NCBI RefSeq assembly: GCF_003033925.1
Contig: NZ_CP028365.1
Span: 1,922,001-1,986,000, forward strand
Direction: 5' to 3'
Length of the DNA: 64,000 bases
DNA from: Tannerella serpentiformis
GTDB taxonomy: Bacteria > Bacteroidota > Bacteroidia > Bacteroidales > Tannerellaceae
Positions 50,226-58,795 of the stretch are shown here, one piece after another; position 1 is the stretch's first letter, and each line of letters begins with the position of its first letter. The notes beneath the pieces are model-generated. The model was not told the origin of the DNA. It ran no database searches and was given only the letters and a program-made list of their open reading frames with translations. Position numbers and translations under genes: made by a program.

Positions 50226-50480
50226 GACGCACCAGCAAGATGAAGCTGGCGTGTGAGCATGATGAGGCTGGCGCGTGAGCAAGATGAAGCTGGCGTGTGA
50301 GCATGATGAAGCTGATGCGTGAGCTTCCCCTTGCTGGTGCGCGAGCTTGTCGTTGCTCACACACGAGCTTGTCGTTGCTGGCGGACGAGCATGATATAGC
50401 TGGTGCGTGAGCATGATGAAGCTGGCGCGCGAGCATGATGGAGCTGGCGCGCGAGCAGCAACAAGCTGGTGTGTGATCGA
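50226..50480. repeat. Tandem array A9, 22-bp unit, about twelve copies
   Basis: AGC marks recur at exact 22-bp steps from 50234 to 50476. Two module types occur: GAGCATGATGAAGCTGGCGC and GAGCTTGTCGTTGCTCACAC, and the second type is grouped in the middle. The array is bordered on both sides by TGTGATCAAAATTT- and TGTGATCGAATTT-like stretches. It lies between traG and traI. Confidence 0.93.
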
Positions 50481-50490
50481 ATTCTACCTC

Positions 50491-53400
50491 TCATGTGATC
50501 GAATTTTGTTCACGCGCCAACCGACTAATGGCCTGTTCGATGTCTCCGCCGAGGCGATCGGCCAAGCGCATGACCTCGACCTTCTCCGTTTCCTCGGTTG
50601 TGTACGCTAAGTACTCCTCGCGCGAGACTTCCGTGGCGTAGACGGCCGACTGCATGCCGCCCAGGCCGATCCACACCTCTTTGTAACGCCGCTCGGGGTC
50701 GTTGTTTTGATTGATCGAGAGGATCTGGTTTTTCTCCTTTTCGGACAACCCGAGCAGCGCCTGTATGCCGTCGAACTTGGTCATGTACTTGCGTTGGTCA
50801 AGCAGAATCTTACAGTCAGAATTGTTAATGATCGACTCCTTGACGATGGGCGACGAGATGATGTCGTCGACCTCCTGCGTCACCACGATCGCCTCGCCGA
50901 AGTACTTGCGGACGGTCTTGTAGAGGTACTTGATGTAGTCTGCCATATTGGCCGATGCGATCGCCTTCCATGCTTCCTCGATAAGGATCATTTTCCGCAC
51001 GCCCTTCAGTCGGCGCATCTTGTTGATGAAGGCCTCCATAATGATGATCGTCACCACGGGGAAGAGGTCTTTGTTGTCCTTCACCGCGTCGATCTCGAAG
51101 ACGATGAAGCGTTTGGAGAGCAGGTCGATGTTGCGATCGGAGTTGAGCAGGAAGTCGTAACGCCCTCCTACATAGTACTGTTTGAGGGTCGTAAGTAGGT
51201 TGTCGATATTGAAGTCGGAGAGGGTGACGCGGATCTCCCGGCGACCCATCTCCGGGCGGTAGACGTCCCGCAGGTACTCGTAAAACGTATTGAAGCAGGG
51301 CGTGATTTTCCGGTTTGATCGGATCGTTTCGATGTACGCATTGACGGCCGAACCTAACTCGCCCGCCTCTGTCTTTGTGACAGGTTCGTCGGCACTTTTC
51401 CACAGCGTAAGGAGCAGCGTGCAGATGCTTTCGCGCTTCTCCACGTCGAACACGTAGTCGTCGGTGTAGAAAGGGTTGAAGGAGATCGGCCGAGCGTCGG
51501 TGTACGTGAAATAAATCCCGTCCGCGCCCTTCGTCTTCCGGTTGATCAGGCCACACAGTCCCTCGTAGGAGTTGCCCGTATCGACGAGCAACACGTGCGC
51601 GCCTTGCTCGTAATACTGCCGCACCATGTGGTTCGTGAAGAACGACTTGCCGCTGCCCGAGGGCCCGAGGATGAACTTGTTGCGGTTGGTGATGATGCCC
51701 TTTTTCATCGGCAGATCGGAGATGTCGAGATGGATCGGGCGGCCGGAGAGGCGGTCGGCCATTTTGATGCCGAAGGGGGAGAGCGAGTCACGGTAGTTCG
51801 TTTCGGCGGTAAAGAAGCAGAGCGCCGGATCGATGAAGGTGTAGAAGGATTCTTCGGCCGGGAAGTCGGCGGCGTTGCCGGGGATACCTGCCCAATAGAG
51901 CGTTGCCGCGTCGACCGTGTTGTGCCGTGGGCGACATTCCATGAGCGCGAGAGCACTGCCGACGTCGTTCTTGATTTGGCGCAGCTCCTCCGCATCGTCG
52001 CTCCACGCCAGCACGTTGAAGTGTGCACGGATAGAAGTCAGCCCCTGCGACCGCGCGAGGTTGAGATACTCCTGAATCCACGCCTCGTTGATCTGATTGC
52101 TCCGGGAATAACGCGCTAGCGAATGCATGTTGCGCGCCTGTTTCTCGAAACGGTTCAGGTTCTCCTCGCTATCCTCGATAAAGAGGTCGAGTAGGTCGGG
52201 AGCATTACTGCTCCCGACCCCTCTAAGAACCGTACGTGAGAGTTTCCCCTCATACGGCTCAAGCAACTCAAAGTTTCTATTATGAAACCGGCTCATAAGC
52301 TCTAATTTTACGGGTAAGTGTACGACTGCATCTATCGTGGGCGATAAACTTGTATCTGCCGGACTTGTCGGATAATTCCTTGATAGTCCAGATTTTATCC
52401 GGTTCGATAATCTCACCGCACAACGGACAACGCTGGTTTTGTTTTTCCCACATTCTGAGGAAGCCCTGTCTTCCTTTGAAAGTGCTTAACATTTTCATTC
52501 TGTTACGCATCTCAAAGTATGGACGCCATTCCGGGTCGAATGGGTTGGCTTTACTGCGGATTTTGATAGGCTTGGTCTTCATGTCAATGTCGGATAAATA
52601 CTTCAGTGTGTACGGGAATGTCTTCCCGTTGTTCTTCAGTGTCGTACCGAATGTCCACGCCCGGCCTTTCTTCGACAGAAAATACTTGTTGTAAACCCAG
52701 TTCTTTCCCTTGTGGCGGTGGCGGCGTAATGCCCACGCCCACAGTTTGTAGAAGATTTGTGCGTCTGCGTTCTTGAATGTTTTGGCGGCTACGCAACCTT
52801 TGTAATAGTTGCCCCAACCAGTTATGAAAGGATTTAGAAGTCCGATAAGTTTGTCCTGCCTAATAGCTTGATTCTTACGAATAATGCCTTTAATTTTGGC
52901 AAGAAACTCCTTAACATTCTTCTTTGACGGCTTAATAAGCAGCGTACCTTTGTATTTCCTGATATTGAAACCCAGAAAATCAAATCCTACCTCGATGTGA
53001 GTAACCTTCGTCTTTTCTTCTGATAGGGTAAGCCCCCTTGCTTGAAGAAACTCGCTTACTGCGGGTTTGATTAGCGATTCCAATGTTTCCCTGTCGGAAC
53101 AGGTAATAATGAAATCGTCTGCGTAACGCACAAGATTTACCATAGGGTTGAAATACCCCTTGTTGATACGTCTTAGCTTGAACTTTTCCGCAAGCATAGC
53201 TTGCAGGCCGTCAAGTGCCATATTAGCGAGAGTAGGCGATATAATACCGCCCTGCGGCGTTCCTTCCTCGGTGGGGAATAGTTGTCGGTTGAATACAAAT
53301 CCACTTTCCAGCCATTTGCGAAGCATGACCTTATCCATAGGGATATTGTCGAGCAACCATTCATGACTGATGTGATCGAAACAACCTTTGATGTCCCCTT

Positions 53401-55402
53401 CGAGTATCCATTGCGGAGACACCCCTTTTGAAAGTACCGTAAAGCATTGTTCTATCGCATCGACCGTACACCTTTCCTTACGGAAACCGTAAGAGTGCCT
53501 GTCGGCGGTAGTTTCTGCCACTGGGTTTAGTGCCATCAGGTATAACGCCTGCATAGCCCTGTCTTTCATCGTGGGTATTCCTAACGGACGGAGTTTGCCG
53601 TTACTCTTCTTGATATGTACCCTTCGTAACGGTTGCGGGTTGTAGCCACGCCTTTTCAGGTTGGCGATTGCACCCATTTTTGCGTTGGGAGTAGTCCAGA
53701 GAACTTTATCCACTCCCGCAGTGTTCTTACCTTTGTTAGAGGTAACTCGCTTGACTGCCAATGCTTTGGCGTAAAACGAATGGGTCAGTGTCCATTGCAA
53801 GGCTTTAACCTTGCCCGGACGACCTTCTTTCTGAGCCTTTACAATACGTCCTTGCAGCTTCTGAACCGCAGTTTCGCATCTGACCCAATCAATGTCGGTC
53901 CAGTTGTTCCACTGCCTACGGTCAGCAGGTGCACACGATAAGTTAATCTCGTTCATTTGCATTCCTTCTTTTTGAAAGTTCTACATAGTTTCTTGTAAAG
54001 AGTTACTTTGCAGAAGTCTGCCCGCTTTCGCGGCGGAGTAACGTTGAAACTCCTATCCGCCCCGTTACAGGACGGCATTCGCTTTTTCTGCGTTCCCATA
54101 CCCGCACCCCATTCGGTCTTCCTTGCGGTCGGCTTACCTGCCCATAGGCAGGAGAGATACGGGCTTACCAAGTTTCGTGTAAGTAACAAATGAGCGGGTT
54201 AGGTTCTGTCCATTGCGCCGGCAGTGCTTTGTCCGTGTAACCCCACAATACAAGGGGTTATCCGACTGCGTTACCTTTTTGGTTCAAGCCTATCAGCAAC
54301 TTTGGCTTGTTCATACATTACGACGCTTATAACAGTTCGCTTGTGCTAACCATACCGCCCAGCCTCGCTCCCCAGCTCTTTTGTGCTAAGAGCAGTTGCC
54401 GTTCCCTCGCGGTTCAGGCTCCTCCTTGCGGAAGGGCTACTTTGTCCGGCCAGCTTCGCACCCCGCCTTTTGAGCGACGCACGTGACCGTAGGCTACTAT
54501 TGACGGAACAATAGGTTTAATCTGACTTTAATGACATTTGTTACTTCATTTAATTGTTAAACAATTACTTACACGACTTCTTGTCGCACATATTGGTTGA
54601 AAAGGTGATTGCACGAGAGCATGAGTCCGACGGGCGCGGCGAAGGAGAGGCGGCAGTCACTGCGGTCGGTCGAGAGGCGCTCGTAGCGGCTGTCGGTGGA
54701 GACCACGGCGGGGAGGTCGTCGGTGTCGCTGAGCGTGTGCAGGCAGAGCCGATTGTCGCCCACCCGAACGAGATCGGCGCCGAGGCGGATGTCCTCGAGT
54801 GACGCGTGACCCGTGTCGGAGAGCGAGAAGTAGCGATCGAGCAAACCGCTTTTCTCCTTCGTTCCGACAAGTTCTTCCTCGGTCATGCGCGTGAGGCTGA
54901 TGCGGTCGTCGTCGTTGATGATCCGCTCGAACTGGTCGACGGCCTCCATGAACTTGGCCACCTCCTCGCGGTTGCCCACTTCCTTCGGTAGGATCGTTCC
55001 GCGACAAAGCGAGGAGAAATTGCTCTGCCGAGCCATGCGCTGGCGGGTCGTTTTGGTGAGGAAGAGGTAACAGGCATGATCGAGGAAGGGGCGTTCGTTG
55101 AAGTGGCGTTCGGAGGCGCGAGCGAGGAAGCTCAGCTCGCCATCCGAAAGGCGGCCGGCGTAGCGCTCCTTGACGAACCAATCCTGTTTGTGCACGATGG
55201 TGAAGTCGGGCAGCACCTTAACGGCCTTGTGCCATGCGGCGTGCATCGCCTCGTATTCTGCCGAGGTGACGGTGAAGAGTTCGGGCAGCTCGACACGGAA
55301 GGCGACGGTGATGTCGGCGTCTTTCGAGACGATGCACCCTTGTTCGACAGCCAGCAGCGGGAACTTGGATTCTAAGGTGGTGACCTTGGTGGTGTTTCTC
55401 AT
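50491..55402 (-). CDS. traG: TraG conjugation ATPase, split by a group II intron
   Basis: The gene has two exons on the minus strand, 55402-54590 (271 codons) and 52185-50491 (564 codons plus stop). Joined they give an 835-residue VirB4-like ATPase, the normal TraG length. The join is FNQY then LFIEDSEENL, which fits the family without loss. Walker A is GPSGSGKSFFTNHMV (plus-strand 51620-51665), and RKMILIEEAWKAI is the Walker B region. TraG energises the mating apparatus. Its ATG overlaps the traF stop (ATGA). Function requires intron splicing. Confidence 0.92.
52186..54589 (-). mobile_element. Group II intron inserted in traG
   Basis: The 2404-bp intron begins with GTGCGAC at 54589 on the minus strand and ends at 52186. 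Domain V is visible at 52227-52260 (34 nt, GAGCCGTATGAGGGGAAAC then CGTACGGTTC), and domain VI is the hairpin at 52193-52218 (GGTCGGGAGC/GCTCCCGACC). The ribozyme part before the coding region (53963-54589) carries domains I to III. The reverse transcriptase lies in domain IV and ends 20 bp before domain V. Exon reading frames fit exactly across the junction, so the intron looks intact. Confidence 0.93.
52280..53962 (-). CDS. ltrA: Group II intron reverse transcriptase/maturase
   Basis: This 560-residue intron-encoded protein has the RT0-RT7 blocks: RPLGIPTMKDRAMQALYL near residue 123, WILEGDIKGCFDHI near 185, GTPQGGIISPTLANMALDG near 238 and the catalytic LVRYADDFII near 286. The maturase X domain follows (KLIGLLNPFITGWGNYYKG near 375). 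The C-terminal HNH-like part (RCPLCGEII near 514, HDRC near 543) suggests an endonuclease, though one canonical His pair reads HD. It promotes splicing and mobility of the intron. Confidence 0.95.
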   Translation of the reverse strand: MQMNEINLSCAPADRRQWNNWTDIDWVRCETAVQKLQGRIVKAQKEGRPGKVKALQWTLTHSFYAKALAVKRVTSNKGKNTAGVDKVLWTTPNAKMGAIANLKRRGYNPQPLRRVHIKKSNGKLRPLGIPTMKDRAMQALYLMALNPVAETTADRHSYGFRKERCTVDAIEQCFTVLSKGVSPQWILEGDIKGCFDHISHEWLLDNIPMDKVMLRKWLESGFVFNRQLFPTEEGTPQGGIISPTLANMALDGLQAMLAEKFKLRRINKGYFNPMVNLVRYADDFIITCSDRETLESLIKPAVSEFLQARGLTLSEEKTKVTHIEVGFDFLGFNIRKYKGTLLIKPSKKNVKEFLAKIKGIIRKNQAIRQDKLIGLLNPFITGWGNYYKGCVAAKTFKNADAQIFYKLWAWALRRHRHKGKNWVYNKYFLSKKGRAWTFGTTLKNNGKTFPYTLKYLSDIDMKTKPIKIRSKANPFDPEWRPYFEMRNRMKMLSTFKGRQGFLRMWEKQNQRCPLCGEIIEPDKIWTIKELSDKSGRYKFIAHDRCSRTLTRKIRAYEPVS

Positions 55403-55734
55403 TGGTGTTGATGTGTTGATCTAAGGCAATGAAGAATGTGGCGGACAGAGCGGCGGTTCAGGAGATAGCGTGGGTGCATGCGGACGGCGGCACGTTTCAT
55501 CAGACCATAGCGACCGAATCGGCGGTTCAGCGCGAATGTTTGCCACACCACGAGCGTGGCACCCGTTGCGCCGAGGCCGAGACAGAGGTACTGATCCATG
55601 CCGCACATGTAGCAGACGACGACAAGGAGGAATGTCGCCAGCAGTCCACCGGCGAAGAGGAAGAGGTACTGCGCCTTGAGCCCCTTGAACTCCACCGTCC
55701 GCCCCACGCCTTTATTGATCTCCCACGAAGCCAT
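55399..55734 (-). CDS. traF: Conjugative transposon protein TraF (DUF4133)
   Basis: This 111-residue protein starts MASWEINKGVGRTVEFKGLK and has two transmembrane segments (YLFLFAGGLLATFLLVVVCY and LCLGLGATGATLVVWQTF). It resembles VirB3-like inner-membrane components. Its start overlaps the traE stop by one base (TGATG) and its stop overlaps the traG start (ATGA), which shows tight coupling of traE-F-G. Confidence 0.93.
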   Translation of the reverse strand: MASWEINKGVGRTVEFKGLKAQYLFLFAGGLLATFLLVVVCYMCGMDQYLCLGLGATGATLVVWQTFALNRRFGRYGLMKRAAVRMHPRYLLNRRSVRHILHCLRSTHQHQ

Positions 55735-56039
55735 CAGAGGAAGAAGCTGCGTAAGATCGTGGCGGCCACAATCAGGAAGATGCACGCCCCGAACCACGAG
55801 GCGGCGGTCTTCGACGTGTCCGGGTCACCGGAAGAAAACTTTTGGTACACCTTGATCCCTCCGATCAGTCCGACGACAGCGCCGATGGCGTAAATGAGTT
55901 TCGTCCCCGGGTCGAAATAGGAGGTGACCATTTTCGTGGCCTCGTTGATGCCCGACAGCCCGTTGCCCTGCGCGAAGGCGGAGGAGGCGAGGGAAAGCAG
56001 TAATGCGGCGGCAAACAGTCGCCCGATTCGTTGTTTCAT
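55734..56039 (-). CDS. traE: Conjugative transposon protein TraE (DUF4134)
   Basis: This 101-residue protein has a signal peptide (MKQRIGRLFAAALLLSLASS) and two hydrophobic segments (YAIGAVVGLIGGIKVYQKF, AASWFGACIFLIVAATILRS). It is the VirB2-like pilin candidate of these systems. It lies 42 bp after traD and overlaps traF. Confidence 0.93.
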   Translation of the reverse strand: MKQRIGRLFAAALLLSLASSAFAQGNGLSGINEATKMVTSYFDPGTKLIYAIGAVVGLIGGIKVYQKFSSGDPDTSKTAASWFGACIFLIVAATILRSFFL

Positions 56040-56081
56040 GTGGTTCTGGATTTATAGGTTTTCATTCGTGTATGCTATCTG

Positions 56082-56681
56082 TTACAAGTAAGCCATCCAC
56101 GCCGTGTCGTCGACGTCATTTGAGCGAGACTTCTTCGATCCTTCGGAGGGCGAGCGAAGTAGCTCGTCGAGCGCCCGAGCGCGTTCCCGCTCTTTCGACG
56201 CATACTCGCGGAGCTTCTCCATGAAGTCAGTACCTCGGAGCTTGACGGCTGTCTCTTTGGCTTGATCCAAGTCTTCCGCGGTGAGACGATCCGGCGTTTC
56301 CACAGCCGTTTGCAGGCGGCGAAGCTCGCGGGTCGTTACGCTTTCACCCGAGACTTCAATATCTTCCTTGAGTAACAAGGATATCGCTTCGTCTTCTGGG
56401 GCAACCTCCGGTTCGTCCGCCTGTTCATCTTCGGCGACGGCGTTTCGATAGGCAAAACTATCGTCAGATTCCGTCTCTCCGCAAGCCGATTCCCCGGCTT
56501 CCTTCACGCTTCCCTCCAATGGTAAAACCGTACGCGTAGCCCCGATCAAACCGTCGTCCGAGGCGTCATCCGAGGTGTTGCCGGCAGAGGTGTCTTTCCG
56601 TGTTGGTTGCTCTGACCGATGCAGGTCGTACAACAAGATCGCTAAGAGGATCGCCCAAGTGACGAGCAGAAAAAGTGTCAT
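56082..56681 (-). CDS. traD: TraD-like membrane protein of the tra operon
   Basis: This 199-residue protein has an N-terminal transmembrane segment (TLFLLVTWAILLAILLYDLH), a long acidic linker (residues about 25-95) and a charged helical C-terminus (KLREYASKERERARALDELL). It sits where traD usually stands between the DUF3408 gene and traE. Family naming rests on position and layout more than on motifs. The start overlaps the upstream stop by ATGA. Confidence 0.7.
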   Translation of the reverse strand: MTLFLLVTWAILLAILLYDLHRSEQPTRKDTSAGNTSDDASDDGLIGATRTVLPLEGSVKEAGESACGETESDDSFAYRNAVAEDEQADEPEVAPEDEAISLLLKEDIEVSGESVTTRELRRLQTAVETPDRLTAEDLDQAKETAVKLRGTDFMEKLREYASKERERARALDELLRSPSEGSKKSRSNDVDDTAWMAYL

Positions 56682-57061
56682 GGCAAGGAGGAATTAAAGG
56701 GGTTCTTTCTGTTGCGCTCGATGGCCTCGGAGAGGAGCGCACGGTGGCGGTCGATGTGATCGGCGAGGATGTTCCCGATGTAGGCCGCGAGAGAAGTCCT
56801 TGCATCGAGGGCGTTCAGCACGCGTCGCAAACAGTCGATAAGCGTCCGGTCGCAGGAGAGGGTCGTCCGACTTTCTGACGAACGGTGAGCAAAGAATCGA
56901 TCTCGATAAGTCGATAGCGATTCGTCTGTAAACGGCGTTTGAACACTGCTTAAATCGCTTTTCAACGGTGTTTCTTCGGGCGTGATGGGCGGCGCATCGT
57001 CGCCTGCCATTTGCTGAATCCGCTCGGCGATTCGCCTACGGCGTTGTTCTTCGATGGTCAT
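56678..57061 (-). CDS. DUF3408-like (TraB/TraC position) DNA-binding protein
   Basis: This 127-residue protein has a basic N-terminus (MTIEEQRRRRIAERIQQM), a variable middle and a C-terminal helical part LRRVLNALDARTSLAAYIGN, ILADHIDRHRALLSEAIERN that fits the ribbon-helix-helix-like DUF3408. Such proteins accompany the ParA-like TraA. ATG 57061 overlaps the traA stop (ATGA); an upstream start at 57085 is less likely. Confidence 0.8.
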   Translation of the reverse strand: MTIEEQRRRRIAERIQQMAGDDAPPITPEETPLKSDLSSVQTPFTDESLSTYRDRFFAHRSSESRTTLSCDRTLIDCLRRVLNALDARTSLAAYIGNILADHIDRHRALLSEAIERNRKNPFNSSLP

Positions 57062-57864
57062 GGGCGGGCGGTTTTCAGGTTGCATTTCTCGATGAGCTCC
57101 TTGACGAACGACTCGATGCCGCTACCCTCGGTCAGACTTTTGTCTGGTGGCAGGTAGGTGGATCGGAAGGCGGGCCGGCCGTCTGCGGTGAGTTCCTTTT
57201 TGAAGCGGGCGGAGCGCGGCAGCTGCGTGTCGAACAATCCCAAGCCTTCGCGCTTGATCGCCTCGTTGTAGAACGCGATGACGTCCGTCCGCACCCGTCG
57301 GTCGATCTTGTTCCAAACGAGGTAGATCTCTTTGATACGGCACCTATCGTCCGACACGCCGAGGTCACGGATGGCCGGCGCGTAGGTCATGGAAGCTACC
57401 AGCGATTGGCGGTCGGGCTCGATCGGCGAGATGAGATAATCCATGCCAAGGGTAAGCTCGACGAGTCCGGGATCGTCCGCACGGCCGGGCAGGTCGAAAA
57501 GGATCAGGTCGAACGTTTCACCCGCACGCTCGGCCATAAAACGGCGGACATCCTCCTCCGCACGTGCAGCGGTGCTTTTGATGACACGGTAAGCCTCCCG
57601 GCCGAGCGCTTCAAAGTGCTTCTTCATCCGTGCCTGCAACGCCGGTTCACCGTTCTGTATGGTTTGTTTGTCGCGTTCGCGCAGTCCGAAGAAGGAGTAT
57701 TGCGAGTAGTCGCAATCGACGACGAAAAGGCGCAGCCCTTCGGTGTAACAGAGGTAGCTGGCCGTGATCTCCGCCAGCGTGCTTTTGCCCGTGCCGCCTT
57801 TGAGCGACCCGAAGCCGATTCGGATCGGGCAGCCGGGCAAGGTGTTCATGGTTTCTTCTTTCAT
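57058..57864 (-). CDS. traA: TraA, ParA-family ATPase
   Basis: This 268-residue protein has the deviant Walker A motif GSLKGGTGKSTLAEITASYL near residue 19 and the Walker B region FDLILFDLPG near 118. The family usually places or segregates DNA or large complexes; in Bacteroides elements traA is the first gene of the tra operon. It overlaps the next gene by ATGA. Upstream lies a repeat-rich region shared with the divergent mobA gene. Confidence 0.9.
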   Translation of the reverse strand: MKEETMNTLPGCPIRIGFGSLKGGTGKSTLAEITASYLCYTEGLRLFVVDCDYSQYSFFGLRERDKQTIQNGEPALQARMKKHFEALGREAYRVIKSTAARAEEDVRRFMAERAGETFDLILFDLPGRADDPGLVELTLGMDYLISPIEPDRQSLVASMTYAPAIRDLGVSDDRCRIKEIYLVWNKIDRRVRTDVIAFYNEAIKREGLGLFDTQLPRSARFKKELTADGRPAFRSTYLPPDKSLTEGSGIESFVKELIEKCNLKTARP

Positions 57865-57949
57865 AGGTTTAAGGTCTGAGGTATATGATTAATAGTTACG
57901 CGCGTACATTATATATAGGCGCACTTGTGAGTAGCTGTGTAAGTATATT

Positions 57950-58067
57950 CATATGCTCACTCACTTATATGCTTATGCAGTTACTCACTTATGCAGTTAC
58001 TCACTTATGCAGTTACTCACTTATGCACTTACTCACTTATACAGTTACATGTGAGTAAGTGAGTAAC
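57950..58067. repeat. Tandem array A10, 16-bp iteron-like repeats
   Basis: ACTCACTTA occurs at 57959, 57983, 57999, 58015 and 58031; the last four are 16 bp apart with the unit ACTCACTTATGCAGTT. An inverted copy (GTGAGTAAGTGAGTAAC) follows at 58051-58067. The repeats lie upstream of traA and look like binding sites for a partition or relaxosome protein. The bases 57865-57949 show nothing further. Confidence 0.85.
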
Positions 58068-58200
58068 CACACAAATAAACAGCTGCACAAACACAGCTAT
58101 ATATAAAGGCTTTCGGGGGCTTCCCCGGAGTGGCTCCCGCTTGAAAACAAACGTTTTACCCACGAAAAGCGCTGCCCTAATTTTGCCGCCGAATTGAAAG

Positions 58201-58337
58201 ACTTTGGGGAGCCGAACCTTCTTCTCAGACATACGGCCCAAAGGCCGGGCAAGGTGTGTTTTTGTGCTACAAAAACCGTTTTGTGCTACAAAACGCCTTG
58301 CCCCGGAGCGGCCTCCGCGCGGTTCGGCTCCAAAGTC
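58201..58337. other. Candidate oriT: nested inverted repeats before mobA
   Basis: Three nested dyads are present. The outer arms are ACTTTGG..AGCCGAACC (58201-58218) and GGTTCGGCTCCAAAGT (58321-58336). The middle arms are CCGGGCAAGG and CCTTGCCCCGG. Inside, two adjoining 19-bp palindromes with core TTTTGTGCTACAAAA lie at 58258-58276 and 58277-58295. Transfer origins of mobilisable elements often sit just before mobA and contain such structures; no nick site is proven. Confidence 0.55.
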
Positions 58338-58352
58338 GCAACCTGATCTTAT

Positions 58353-58771
58353 ATGAAAAACCAGAGCCCCATGAATCGATCCAAGAAAACGCCTGCACGC
58401 CCCCCGAAATGGGACGCCTTCCACTTCCGCCTCCCCGACAGCCGCGACCAGCTCCGGCTGATCGAACTCTTCAAACGCTCCGGCGCCCGCACAAAAACGG
58501 AGTACATCCGTGCGCGCATCTTAGATGAGCATTTCCGCGTCGTGACCGTCGACAAAAGCCGCGAGGACTTCGTCCGCAGGCTAACCGAGTTCACCGCCGC
58601 GCTAAACAAGATCGGCGTGCTGTACAACCAAGCCGTCCGCGCCATCAATGCCTATCATTCTGTCGCCACTGCTAAACGAATGCTCGGCAAACTCGAAACT
58701 ATTCCCAAGTTCTCGTCAGACTGCAACAGCAAGCCATGCAATTGACAGAAGAATATCAGGAAAAAGGATAA
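58353..58771 (+). pseudogene. mobA: mobA relaxosome gene with C-terminal frameshift
   Basis: The intact part encodes a basic ribbon-helix-helix type protein: KWDAFHFRLPDSRDQLRLIE near residue 23, RSGARTKTEYIRARIL and LNKIGVLYNQAVRAINAYHS. It stops at 58745 after 130 residues with an atypical end (TIPKFSSDCNS). If one base is added near 58703, the frame continues LVRLQQQAMQLTEEYQEKG to 58771, a natural MobA end. So a single-base loss is likely. The relaxase mobB and coupling protein mobC expected next are absent; the hsdS shufflon begins two bases later. Confidence 0.75.
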
Positions 58772-58772
58772 T

Positions 58773-58795
58773 CTTCCGATACGCCCCATTATGAG
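58773..58795. repeat. hsdS inverted repeat IR1, left copy
   Basis: These 23 bp are the exact reverse complement of 62593-62615. In both copies they encode the SDTPHYE part at the end of the conserved hsdS N-terminus, so inversion keeps the frame. Confidence 0.9.

Noticed and set aside
54569-54589. Seven extra codons after the first traG exon (VRQEVV and stop)
   Set aside because: They are the first bases of the group II intron (GTGCGAC...), not true TraG sequence.
52280-54589. Insertion sequence or retron instead of a group II intron
   Set aside because: Domain V and VI, GTGCGAC boundary, maturase domain and exact exon frame fit a group II intron; no terminal repeats or msr/msd are seen.
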